A DNA stretch of 20,825 nt from the IMG/VR virus record IMGVR_UViG_3300035670_001434, positions 1-20,825 of that record; one strand, written 5' to 3'. Positions 1-5,988 of the stretch are shown here, one piece after another; positions within the stretch are counted from its first letter, which is position 1, and each line of letters begins with the position of its first letter. A program made the translations under genes and the position numbers. The notes under the pieces were generated by a model that saw nothing but the letters and a program-made list of their open reading frames with translations, did no database searches and was not told the DNA's origin. The stretch comes from a virus.

Positions 1-2
1 CT

Positions 3-734
3 GGCCTGTTCGGCCGCAACGGCAACCAGGAAACCCAGGTCGCCGAATGCGCCATCCGCCTGATGGCCGGCATGGAGGCCGGGTTCTCCCCGTTCGCCAG
101 CGCCACCGGCGTTCACATCATCAACGGCCGGCCGGCGTTCAGCTCCAATCTGCTGGCCCAGGCTGTGCGGCGCCACCCGACCTACGACTACCGGGTGGTT
201 GAGAAGTCCGCCAAGGTCTGCCGGATCCGGTTCCTCGCCAACGGTGAGGTGCTGGGCGAGGAAACGTTCACCATTGAGATGGCCGAACGGGCCGGCCTGC
301 TCAAGAACCCGACCTGGAAGGCCTACCCCGAGGCCATGCTGTTCAGCAGGGCCCTGACCGCCGGGATGCGGACCCACTGCCCCGACGCGCTGGGAGGCCA
401 CACGCCGTACACCCCTGACGAGATCGGCGGGGAGGTGGTCCCCGTGACCGTGGCCGATGCCACTCCTGAGCCCCAGGCCGACCCTGTTCAGCAGGCCCAG
501 CAGGTCTGCGATGCCGCCGGCCTCACTGCAGACGGCGTGATCGCGTTCTGCCTGCTGGTCAGCAGCGGGAAGATCGCCGCGCTGGCTGATCTGCCGGCGA
601 AGGTGCTCGACCGGATCATCCAGCAGGGGATCTCCGCCGAGACCGTGGCGAAGTGCAACGGCACACCCGAGCCAGACCCCGACCCCGAGCCGGACCCGAT
701 CGACGACGACCTGCCCGCCGCCTGGTCCGTGTGA
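3..734 (+). CDS. RecT-like single-strand annealing recombinase, 5' end outside window
   Basis: The frame is open to the left edge, so the start codon lies upstream; 243 residues are visible. Segments resembling phage RecT-type proteins include a hydrophobic 'LMAGMEAGFSPF' stretch, 'GVHIINGRPAFSSNLLAQ', 'HPTYDYRVVE' and, most diagnostic, 'NPTWKAYPEAMLFSRALTAG' followed by 'YTPDEIGGEV'. Proteins of this family anneal complementary single strands during phage recombination and work with SSB, whose gene follows 37 bp downstream. The C-terminal third is less conserved and ends in a Pro/Asp/Glu-rich repeat tail (PDPDPEPDP). The family call is by pattern recognition; a different annealase class is possible. 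A partner exonuclease, if there is one, would lie left of the window. Confidence 0.75.
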   Translation, partial: GLFGRNGNQETQVAECAIRLMAGMEAGFSPFASATGVHIINGRPAFSSNLLAQAVRRHPTYDYRVVEKSAKVCRIRFLANGEVLGEETFTIEMAERAGLLKNPTWKAYPEAMLFSRALTAGMRTHCPDALGGHTPYTPDEIGGEVVPVTVADATPEPQADPVQQAQQVCDAAGLTADGVIAFCLLVSSGKIAALADLPAKVLDRIIQQGISAETVAKCNGTPEPDPDPEPDPIDDDLPAAWSV

Positions 735-740
735 CCTGGT

Positions 741-762
741 GGGCTGCATAACCGGAACCTGA
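741..762 (+). promoter_or_regulatory. Copy 1 of recurring CCGGAACCT element, upstream of ssb
   Basis: The 38-bp gap between the recombinase and ssb contains TGCATAACCGGAACCT. It matches the element at 5896-5910 at 15 of 16 positions and ends 11 bp before the ssb start codon. The function is inferred. It could be a promoter part, an operator or a translational element. Confidence 0.4.
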
Positions 763-771
763 CCCCACACC

Positions 772-1239
772 ATGAACGAACTCCTGACACAGCTGATTCA
801 GTGCAACCAGTGGCGATTCATCGGCCGCCTCGGTGCCGACCCTGAAATGCGGTACTTCGAGTCTGGCTCCAGCGTCTGTAATGCCCGGCTGCTGGTCAAC
901 AAGCCCGGCCAGAAACGGGACGACGGGCAGAAGCCCTATTCGTTCAAGCTCGAACTTTGGAACGACAAGGCCCAGCAGTTCGTCGATGCCGCCGGCAAAG
1001 GCGATCTGATCGACGTTGAAGGGCGGGTCAAGACCGAGAGCTGGGATGACCGCAACACCGGCGAGAAGCGCCATGCCTTGGTGCTGACGGTACAGGGCTG
1101 GGAGGTGCTGGCCAAACCCGGTCAGAACCAGCAGGGCCAGCAGCAGTCCGCTGCACCGGCCCGCCAGGCCGCACCGGCTCAGGCGTGGAACACCGCGCCG
1201 CTGGGTGGCGACATCGACGAAGACGACGTGCCTTTCTGA
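772..1239 (+). CDS. ssb: Single-stranded DNA-binding protein
   Basis: The 155-residue protein has the standard SSB layout. An OB-fold spans roughly residues 10-110, with 'IGRLGADPEMRYFESGSSVCN' near the start and 'LWNDKAQQFVDAAGKGDLID' and 'VEGRVKT' strands. A Gln/Ala/Pro-rich flexible linker follows, then the acidic tip DEDDVPF that recruits replication and repair partners. The length is normal for a phage SSB. It coats single-stranded DNA during phage replication and recombination and probably works with the RecT-like protein encoded just upstream. The ATG at 772 is followed by a recognisable SSB N-terminus. The next gene begins 3 bp after its stop, so the two are very likely co-transcribed. 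Confidence 0.95.
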   Translation: MNELLTQLIQCNQWRFIGRLGADPEMRYFESGSSVCNARLLVNKPGQKRDDGQKPYSFKLELWNDKAQQFVDAAGKGDLIDVEGRVKTESWDDRNTGEKRHALVLTVQGWEVLAKPGQNQQGQQQSAAPARQAAPAQAWNTAPLGGDIDEDDVPF

Positions 1240-1242
1240 CCC

Positions 1243-1524
1243 ATGCCGAAAATCGACAACATCCGCCAGCAGCTGAACGACCTGCTGGCCTACATCGAAA
1301 CCGATCAGCAGGCCCTCGCTGCAGAACAGGCCGCCGTGGCCCGCGCTACCGAGGCCCTGCACGAAGCGCCCGCCCTGCAGGCCGCAATGGCCCAAGGCCA
1401 GGAGATCATGCGCGGCCGGGTGGTTGCGCTGATCGATGCGCAACGGGACATGTTGGAGCGTGGCGGCACCGATGCCGTGGTCTTGGGTGCCCTCCGACGC
1501 CAGGTGCTGGAGGTGGCGTCATGA
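1243..1524 (+). CDS. Small helical protein, unknown function
   Basis: This 93-residue protein lies 3 bp after ssb and its stop overlaps the next start (ATGA). The sequence is almost entirely predicted helix, rich in Ala, Gln and Leu with regular heptad-like spacing ('LLAYIETDQQALAAEQAAVARA'), suggesting a coiled coil. It has no cysteine motif, signal peptide or membrane segment. I do not recognise the family. Its position directly after ssb suggests an accessory role in early phage DNA metabolism, but that is only context. Confidence 0.7.
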   Translation: MPKIDNIRQQLNDLLAYIETDQQALAAEQAAVARATEALHEAPALQAAMAQGQEIMRGRVVALIDAQRDMLERGGTDAVVLGALRRQVLEVAS

Positions 1525-1646
1525 CCCTCTCCATCCTCGCCGGCCTGCTGCAGATCATCTGCGTCGAGGCCGTGGTGGGCGCCTGCGTGCTGGCCACGTC
1601 GCTGTGGTGGGCGGCCTGCCAGCGGCTCAATCGGGAGGGGGAGTGA
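1521..1646 (+). CDS. 41-residue single-span membrane protein
   Basis: The start overlaps the previous stop (ATGA) and its own stop overlaps the next start in the same way. The protein is one long hydrophobic stretch at about residues 4-33 (leucines, valines, alanines, a Trp pair), followed by a charged tail RLNREGE, consistent with one membrane span. Such tiny membrane proteins are common in phage early regions. No function can be assigned. The chain of overlaps is the main evidence that it is translated. Confidence 0.6.
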   Translation: MTLSILAGLLQIICVEAVVGACVLATSLWWAACQRLNREGE

Positions 1647-1825
1647 TGTTCCCACCCCTGAGTGAGCAGCGCTGCTCCAGCTGCCGGTATTTCTTCCCCG
1701 ATCAGCACGACCTAGGCCAGTGCCGCCGCAACCCGCCGCAGATCGGCCCGCGTGGTGAGCAGTGGCCCACCGTCGCCGCGGATGACTGGTGCGGGGAGTG
1801 GGTGACGAGGGAGGGGGAGCAGTGA
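1646..1825 (+). CDS. 59-residue four-cysteine protein (probable zinc or metal knuckle)
   Basis: The start overlaps the previous stop (ATGA). Cysteines at 10, 13, 26 and 49 form C-x2-C-x12-C-x22-C, with aromatic and proline positions around them ('CRYFFPD', 'CRRNPPQ', 'WCGEW'). This layout recurs in small phage and bacterial proteins and probably binds zinc; a redox metal is not excluded. The minus-strand gene at 8982-9281 carries a comparable module behind an HTH. The stop lies within GTGAAAATG at the border of the AT-rich Ibr-like block, so this is the last gene before the composition changes. Confidence 0.65.
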   Translation: MFPPLSEQRCSSCRYFFPDQHDLGQCRRNPPQIGPRGEQWPTVAADDWCGEWVTREGEQ

Positions 1826-1827
1826 AA

Positions 1828-3210
1828 ATGCTCAAAGACAGCGCAAGCCCACTTGAAACCGCGCCATCTGCCACCACAACGCCAATCACCATGAATACAA
1901 GCCGGTCAAGTCTCTCGATTGATGTCTACACAGCAACGCAAGAGCGCTTAGATTTTATTTTCGCAAACTTCAGCCGGGTATACGTTTCGTTTTCTGGCGG
2001 GAAGGATAGCGGCGTGCTCTTAAACCTTGTTATTGATTACGTCAGAGCGCATGGGATTAAAACAAGGGTAGGTGTTCAAATAATGGACAATGAGGCGAAC
2101 TACACCCAGAGCGAAGAGTTTATGCACCGCATCATCCAGGCCAATCTAGATGTCCTGGACGTTTACTGGTGCTGCCTGCCTATTACCTTGCCCTGCACAG
2201 TTTCCTCTTACGAGATTGACTGGCAGTGCTGGGGCGAAGCTGATCGCCACCGCTGGATCAGGCCAATGCCAGCCCAAAGCTACATAGTAAATCTTGCCAA
2301 CCACCCATTTGGAGAGTTGTTTGCGGAAAACATGGACTACGCTTCATTCTGGGACATGTTTGCAGAGTGGTACAGCAAGGGAGAATCTTGCGCAAACCTT
2401 ATCGGGATTCGGACTGTTGAGTCCCTAAACAGGTTTCGCGCAATTCTGAATCAGCAGAAAGAGACAATGCAGGGTCGGATGTGGACAAAGAAAAACACGG
2501 ATCACACTTACAATTGCTATCCGATTTACGACTGGCGTACCGAAGATATTTGGACGGCAAACGCGAAGTTCGGATGGGACTACAACAAGCTTTATGACAT
2601 CTTCTATATGGCTGGCATCCCCATTAAGAAGATGCGAGTCGCTTCCCCTTTTATGTCAGAGTCCAAATCAAGTCTTGCAATGTATCGAGTTATTGACCCG
2701 GTTATCTGGGCCAGGCTGTGCGCAAGGGTTGGTGGCGCCAACTTTATGGCAACGTATGGCAAGCAATTGGACTACAAATCTTTTCGCTTACCCGCTGGCC
2801 ATACGTGGAAATCGTTTGTCAAGTTTCTCCTGGCGACCCTTCCGGAGCAGTCAAGCGTAAATTTTAAGCAGCGCTTCATTCAGTCCATCCGTTACTGGGG
2901 GCGAGTGGGGCGCGGCCTGCCTGAATACATCATTGAAGAATTGCAGCGTATTGGTATCCGGCACAGAATTAACGGCACCACAAAGCATGGAGGCAATAAT
3001 CTTCGCCGAGTAATCATCAAGGTTCCACCGGACCACCTAGATGAACTGCCGTGCCACAACAGCATGGTCACGTCTTGGAAGCGATTTGCGGTAACAATTC
3101 TAAAGAATGATCACACCTGCAAATACCTGGGCCTTGCGCCAACACAAGAGCAGCAGCGCCGACAAAAGTCCATTCAGTCTAAGTACACCAACGCATTTAC
3201 CGTCAAATGA
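1828..3210 (+). CDS. ibrA: IbrA/YbdN-like PAPS-reductase-family protein (DUF3440 type)
   Basis: The 460-residue protein has the PP-loop ATP-pyrophosphatase motif SGGKDS at residues 56-61, within 'VYVSFSGGKDSGVLLNLV'. Further segments match the E. coli YbdN/IbrA family: 'EWYSKGESCANLIGIRTVES', 'YPIYDWRTEDIWT', 'YDIFYMAGIPIKKMRVASPF' and a C-terminal 'SWKRFAVTILKNDHTCKYLG' module. PAPS-reductase-fold proteins bind ATP or PAPS-like nucleotides and often activate or transfer sulfur; the true IbrA reaction is unknown. In E. coli prophage-type loci, IbrA with IbrB (ParB-like) controls immunoglobulin-binding protein genes. ATG 1828 was chosen because GAGGGGGAG lies 8 bp upstream; GTG 1822 (overlapping the previous stop) and ATG 1891 are alternatives. 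The following ParB-type gene overlaps by 4 bp. Confidence 0.88.
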   Translation: MLKDSASPLETAPSATTTPITMNTSRSSLSIDVYTATQERLDFIFANFSRVYVSFSGGKDSGVLLNLVIDYVRAHGIKTRVGVQIMDNEANYTQSEEFMHRIIQANLDVLDVYWCCLPITLPCTVSSYEIDWQCWGEADRHRWIRPMPAQSYIVNLANHPFGELFAENMDYASFWDMFAEWYSKGESCANLIGIRTVESLNRFRAILNQQKETMQGRMWTKKNTDHTYNCYPIYDWRTEDIWTANAKFGWDYNKLYDIFYMAGIPIKKMRVASPFMSESKSSLAMYRVIDPVIWARLCARVGGANFMATYGKQLDYKSFRLPAGHTWKSFVKFLLATLPEQSSVNFKQRFIQSIRYWGRVGRGLPEYIIEELQRIGIRHRINGTTKHGGNNLRRVIIKVPPDHLDELPCHNSMVTSWKRFAVTILKNDHTCKYLGLAPTQEQQRRQKSIQSKYTNAFTVK

Positions 3211-4148
3211 AAGTTTTTAACCTCTCCGAGCTCCAGCCTGAGCGAATCGTCAAGTGCCCCAAAGGTGGTTTTACTTCTCATCGGTTGATCACTGAGAGCG
3301 ATGGCATGGGTTACAGCATGACCAAGACCATTGTTCACGCTGGCAAGGCGCACCGCTGGCACTATCAACATCACCTGGAAAGCTGTTATTGCGTCAGCGG
3401 CAAAGGCCTGCTGATTAACGAGCGAACAAAGGAGCTACACGCGATCGGCCCCGATTGTACATACGTGTTAGACCAGCACGATCCGCACGTTTTTGAGGCG
3501 CTAGAGGAAACGATACTCATTTGTGTATTCAACCCACCGCTAGTTGGAGACGAACTGCACGACGATAACGATTCGTACCCTTGGCGCTCTCCCGTCTACT
3601 CAGTCCGCAGTGTGCCAATTGAAAAGGTAACGGCCAATGACTACAACCCAAACAGCGTCGCCCCGCCAGAGATGGAGCTGTTAGAAACATCAATTTGGGA
3701 AGATGGCTACACCCAGCCCGTGGTTGTTGTTCGCGATGAGGAGCGGGACACGTATGTAGTCGTTGACGGCTTTCACAGGTTTTTAACGCTGAAAAACAGC
3801 GCCCGGATACGTGAGCGAGAGGGCGGCAGACTGCCAGTCGTGATCTTGCGAAAGGAACTACATGAGCGGATGGCTTCCACGATTCGGCACAATAGGGCCA
3901 GAGGGTCTCACAATATTGAGCTGATGAGCGTCATCGTTGCCGAGCTAATTGAGATGGGCAAGGGTGATGCGTGGATTTGCAAGCACATCGGCATGAGCCC
4001 GGATGAGTTGCTTAGGCTGAAACAGGTGACTGGCCTTGCTTCGCTGTTTCTGGGCAAGGAGTTCAGCAAGGCGTGGGACGTAGAGCAAATTGACCAAGTT
4101 TCGGAGATCTTAGACGATGAAGCTGGCGAGAGTATGGAGGCCAATTGA
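3207..4148 (+). CDS. Fusion of ectoine-synthase-like cupin and IbrB/ParB-like domain
   Basis: This 313-residue protein has two domains. Residues 1-125 resemble L-ectoine synthase (EctC) along their whole length: 'RWHYQHHLESCYCVSGKG', 'CTYVLDQHDPHVFEA', 'CVFNPPLVGDELHDD'. Glu58, Tyr86 and His94 fall where EctC metal ligands are expected, and Glu116/His118 match the EctC 'G-x-E-x-H' active-site signature. Residues 132-300 resemble IbrB/YbdM of the ParB/sulfiredoxin superfamily: 'SVPIEKVTANDYNPN', 'VVDGFHR' at 186-191, 'IRHNRARGSHN' at 226-236, then an HTH-like stretch around 250-275. The start overlaps ibrA by ATGA, so the pair is coupled. No other ectoine gene and no ParA is present, so neither ectoine synthesis nor partitioning is likely. 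The reaction is unknown. Confidence 0.85.
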   Translation: MKVFNLSELQPERIVKCPKGGFTSHRLITESDGMGYSMTKTIVHAGKAHRWHYQHHLESCYCVSGKGLLINERTKELHAIGPDCTYVLDQHDPHVFEALEETILICVFNPPLVGDELHDDNDSYPWRSPVYSVRSVPIEKVTANDYNPNSVAPPEMELLETSIWEDGYTQPVVVVRDEERDTYVVVDGFHRFLTLKNSARIREREGGRLPVVILRKELHERMASTIRHNRARGSHNIELMSVIVAELIEMGKGDAWICKHIGMSPDELLRLKQVTGLASLFLGKEFSKAWDVEQIDQVSEILDDEAGESMEAN

Positions 4149-4530
4149 CTCATGGGAGGAGATCGCTTTCAACATGTGGGGAGATGTTCCCGACCGTGCA
4201 AAATTCTTGAGAAAAGCTGTTTTGTTTACGGGAAACCATCGCCTATACGGCCGCTACATGAACAGAGTGACCGTCGAATGGCCCAACAGCTGCCTCAATG
4301 CTTTGACGGATTACAATCTAAACAGGCGAGCATGGATTGGGCATGCAGCTTGCGCTCTAGCGTTGCGCTGCCCGGAGGACGTTACCAGGGAAGCATGGGG
4401 GAAGTTAAGTCATGAGCAAAGGGTATTGGCGAACAGGCAAGCCGATAGAGCAATTCAATCCTGGGAATTGCGCTACAGAAAGAGTGTCGGAATACGTCCA
4501 AGCATGGAAGCGCCGCTGCTATTCGGTTGA
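4117..4530 (+). CDS. Conserved small companion of IbrA/IbrB loci, unknown function
   Basis: The 137-residue protein has 'SWEEIAFNMWGDVPDR', 'YGRYMNRVTVEWPNSCLNAL', 'NLNRRAWIGHAACALALRCP' and 'ANRQADRAIQSWE'. I recognise this pattern from small phage proteins, often near PAPS-reductase-type genes, but know no established function. It is helical, with invariant-looking Trp, Arg and Asn positions. The start at 4117 overlaps the cupin-ParB gene by 32 bp and has GGAG about 10 bp upstream; ATG 4174 would avoid the overlap but would remove the conserved 'SWEEI' segment. The 3' end overlaps the next gene by 119 bp, unusually long here. Confidence 0.75.
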   Translation: MKLARVWRPIDSWEEIAFNMWGDVPDRAKFLRKAVLFTGNHRLYGRYMNRVTVEWPNSCLNALTDYNLNRRAWIGHAACALALRCPEDVTREAWGKLSHEQRVLANRQADRAIQSWELRYRKSVGIRPSMEAPLLFG

Positions 4531-4744
4531 CATTCCAGACGAAGTGCCGCGCAAGGTTCAATCTAGCGGTCGGGCACCCTCCTGGAAGGCAATTGCAATT
4601 GCTATCCTGCAGAATGATCTGCAATTGCGTCAACTTGGCTTTTCACCGATTAACTGGGAAAAGCAAAAGGCAATTGCAGCTAAAGCACATTTTGCCTTTA
4701 ACGGCTATCATGGCGACGGACACCAGCTAGAGCTTTTTCAATGA
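4412..4744 (+). CDS. Free-standing paralogue of the IbrA C-terminal module
   Basis: This 110-residue protein has 'YVQAWKRRCYSVDIPDEVP' followed by 'SWKAIAIAILQNDLQLRQLG' and 'KQKAIAAKAHFAF'. The second part aligns with the IbrA-like C-terminus encoded at about 3074-3200 ('SWKRFAVTILKNDHTCKYLG'): SWK, then I-L-x-N-D, then L-G at matching spacing. It therefore looks like a detached C-terminal helical module of the DUF3440/YbdN family without the PP-loop. GGGGGAAG about 8 bp upstream supports ATG 4412; GTG 4484 is an alternative that would shorten the 119-bp overlap. It may be a partner or decoy subunit for IbrA. That role is inference. Confidence 0.7.
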   Translation: MSKGYWRTGKPIEQFNPGNCATERVSEYVQAWKRRCYSVDIPDEVPRKVQSSGRAPSWKAIAIAILQNDLQLRQLGFSPINWEKQKAIAAKAHFAFNGYHGDGHQLELFQ

Positions 4745-4935
4745 ACACCACTCACGCCGACGTGTTATCAAGCCTTGCTTCCTGGAACCTTCAGGGAATT
4801 GTTGAATGCAAGGAAGTCAAGGGTAGGACCGAATTGACTTACAAGGGTGAAGTTCAGTCTTTCCCGCACTGGCTTGCGCTTCGCCGCGTTAATCAAATTG
4901 GCGCCAATCATGTTTGCGAGCCGGACAATTTATGA
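4741..4935 (+). CDS. 64-residue protein in the Ibr-like block, unknown function
   Basis: The gene is framed by ATGA overlaps on both sides (4741 and 4932), good evidence that it is translated. The protein begins 'MNTTHADVLSSLASWNLQGI' and contains 'YKGEVQSFPHWLALRRVNQ', mixed helix and strand, with two cysteines (residues 23 and 59) far apart. It has no membrane segment or signal peptide. I do not recognise the family. Its position between the IbrA-C-like gene and the Cas4-like nuclease suggests a structural or adaptor role in the same system. Confidence 0.65.
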   Translation: MNTTHADVLSSLASWNLQGIVECKEVKGRTELTYKGEVQSFPHWLALRRVNQIGANHVCEPDNL

Positions 4936-5588
4936 CTATCGACACCACTAGCAATTTGCTTAAGAGTCGCGGCACTCCAACTGTTTGGGTAACGTGGATG
5001 GCAAAGGCGCTGTCGGACCCAGCCCAGTGCAGGCTGCCTGCCTGGACGCTTACCCGATTCAGTATCACAACAGATGACAGCTACAGCGGGGACTGGGCCG
5101 TGAAACACGCTGTGATTATCGGGAAAGTGCAGCAGCGGCTGGTAGCGGCCGGCCGAATTTCGGAAGTGGAAAAAGATGTGACTTTAATCAGTCGCACGGG
5201 TTTGCCCATTACTGGATCAATTGACGTTTGGGCGCCACAAGTTGATGGCAGCGCGGCAGTTGCGATCGACGCCAAAACCGGCAAGCACAACCCAGCGCAC
5301 CGCTTACAGGTCAATCTGTATCAGCTGATTACCAAGGCGACCGGGGAAGCCGTGATTCCGCCAAAGGGGATGCTCTCCTACCGAGATCGGGACGTTTGGA
5401 TTGATCCAGCGGAGGCGTCTGCCGAGCTCATCTCCCAGGTTGCTGAACTGATGGAGGTGATTGCCGCAGATCGCCCGCCAGCTGCAGCGCCAAGCAAGTC
5501 GAATTGCCGGTTCTGCAGCCTCAAGGGAATCTGTACTGCAGCGTGGCATGGGGACGCTCAGGCGGCGCCTATTACTGATCTTTTCTGA
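4932..5588 (+). CDS. Cas4/RecB-like PD-(D/E)XK nuclease with Fe-S-type cysteines
   Basis: The 218-residue protein contains motif II 'GSIDVW' (Asp98), motif III 'AIDAKTGK' (Asp113-x-Lys115) and motif IV 'HRLQVNLYQ' (Gln126, Tyr130), the catalytic core of RecB-family PD-(D/E)XK nucleases. Cysteines 33, 192, 195 and 201 give one distal N-terminal Cys plus C-x2-C-x5-C at the C-terminus, the arrangement that holds a 4Fe-4S cluster in Cas4 and AddB. No helicase domain is present, so it probably acts as an exonuclease, perhaps with the recombinase and SSB encoded at the left of the window or with the Ibr-like proteins. The start overlaps the previous stop (ATGA); TTG 4914 in the same frame is less likely. 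Confidence 0.85.
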   Translation: MTIDTTSNLLKSRGTPTVWVTWMAKALSDPAQCRLPAWTLTRFSITTDDSYSGDWAVKHAVIIGKVQQRLVAAGRISEVEKDVTLISRTGLPITGSIDVWAPQVDGSAAVAIDAKTGKHNPAHRLQVNLYQLITKATGEAVIPPKGMLSYRDRDVWIDPAEASAELISQVAELMEVIAADRPPAAAPSKSNCRFCSLKGICTAAWHGDAQAAPITDLF

Positions 5589-5740
5589 GTGCCGCCATCG
5601 CCACTACCAATGCCCGCCGCCTAACCGTTGTCCTACCCCTGCCTCAGGTCGAGGCCCTCCGCCGCCTACTCAAGCCAGGAGAGGGCATGAATGAGCTGCT
5701 GAAACGGCTGCTGGCTGAACTCGCTGCCCCGACGCCGTGA
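5585..5740 (+). CDS. Small basic protein with probable CTG start
   Basis: An in-frame stop at 5576-5578 rules out upstream starts. No ATG, GTG or TTG occurs before ATG 5687, which would give only 17 residues. A CTG at 5585 overlaps the nuclease stop as CTGA, imitating the ATGA/GTGA junctions used across the window. The reading frame ends at 5740 in a GTGA overlap with the next gene. The resulting 51 residues ('RRLTVVLPLPQVEALRRLLK', then a Leu-rich helix) look like a genuine strand-helix-helix protein. Coding is inferred from junctions and composition. There is no clear Shine-Dalgarno, so reinitiation after the nuclease would be required. Confidence 0.45.
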   Translation: MSAAIATTNARRLTVVLPLPQVEALRRLLKPGEGMNELLKRLLAELAAPTP

Positions 5741-5919
5741 CCCACCCCCTAACCACCCGACTAGCCCGCGCCGCCTGCCCGATGCAGGCCCTGAAACCCT
5801 GCCCCTCACCATGCCAGGACTGCCGCCGGTTCGCTGAACTGGTGGCGGTGGAGCTGGTCAGGGTGGTGCGGGAGGTTCACGCGGTCCCTGAGGGTGCAAA
5901 ACCGGAACCTATGCGGTAA
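5737..5919 (+). CDS. 60-residue cysteine-containing protein, unknown function
   Basis: The GTG start overlaps the previous stop (GTGA). The N-terminal half carries 'ACPMQALKPCPSPCQDC', four or five closely spaced cysteines that could bind metal. The second half is a helix 'ELVAVELVRVVREVHAV'. I do not recognise the family. The last codons overlap the recurring CCGGAACCTA element, so the coding end and a regulatory site may share sequence. Confidence 0.5.
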   Translation: MTHPLTTRLARAACPMQALKPCPSPCQDCRRFAELVAVELVRVVREVHAVPEGAKPEPMR

Positions 5920-5923
5920 CATT
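5892..5923 (+). promoter_or_regulatory. Copy 2 of recurring CCGGAACCTA element
   Basis: GGTGCAAAACCGGAACCTA begins the element and about 33 bp align with copy 3 (11926-11957, opposite strand) at roughly 25 positions, including a following CGGTA and ATT. It overlaps the end of the preceding gene and lies 65 bp before the start at 5989. TAGGT at 5926-5930 forms an inverted pair with the ACCTA at 5907-5911. A promoter or operator for the 5989-7192 gene group is the simplest reading. Confidence 0.45.
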
Positions 5924-5966
5924 CCTAGGTCAGCAGCCCGAGCGCGGCGCTGGCCACACCACTCGC

Positions 5967-5984
5967 CCGGCACTGGCCGGTTTT
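5967..5984 (+). terminator. Terminator-like hairpin abutting the next start codon
   Basis: CCGGC, loop ACTG, GCCGG and then TTTT make a perfect 5-bp stem with a T tract. It ends 4 bp before the ATG at 5989, leaving no room for a Shine-Dalgarno. It could be a terminator or attenuator downstream of the 5892 element, or a structure that masks translation of the next gene. The stem is short, so termination efficiency is uncertain. Confidence 0.45.
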
Positions 5985-5988
5985 ATCT

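Noticed and set aside
616-1443. Long minus-strand open frame (275 codons)
   Set aside because: It lies antisense to ssb and the following gene, whose products are recognisable. High GC leaves antisense frames open.
3207-4148. An ectoine biosynthesis gene
   Set aside because: EctA and EctB are absent and the cupin is fused to a ParB-like domain, so osmoprotectant synthesis is unlikely.
3207-4148. Chromosome or plasmid partition ParB
   Set aside because: There is no ParA neighbour or parS-like repeat, and the domain resembles IbrB/YbdM rather than partition proteins.
1828-5588. A complete Dnd phosphorothioation system
   Set aside because: Only PAPS-reductase- and ParB-type proteins recall Dnd. 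No DndD ATPase, DndE or cysteine desulfurase is visible.
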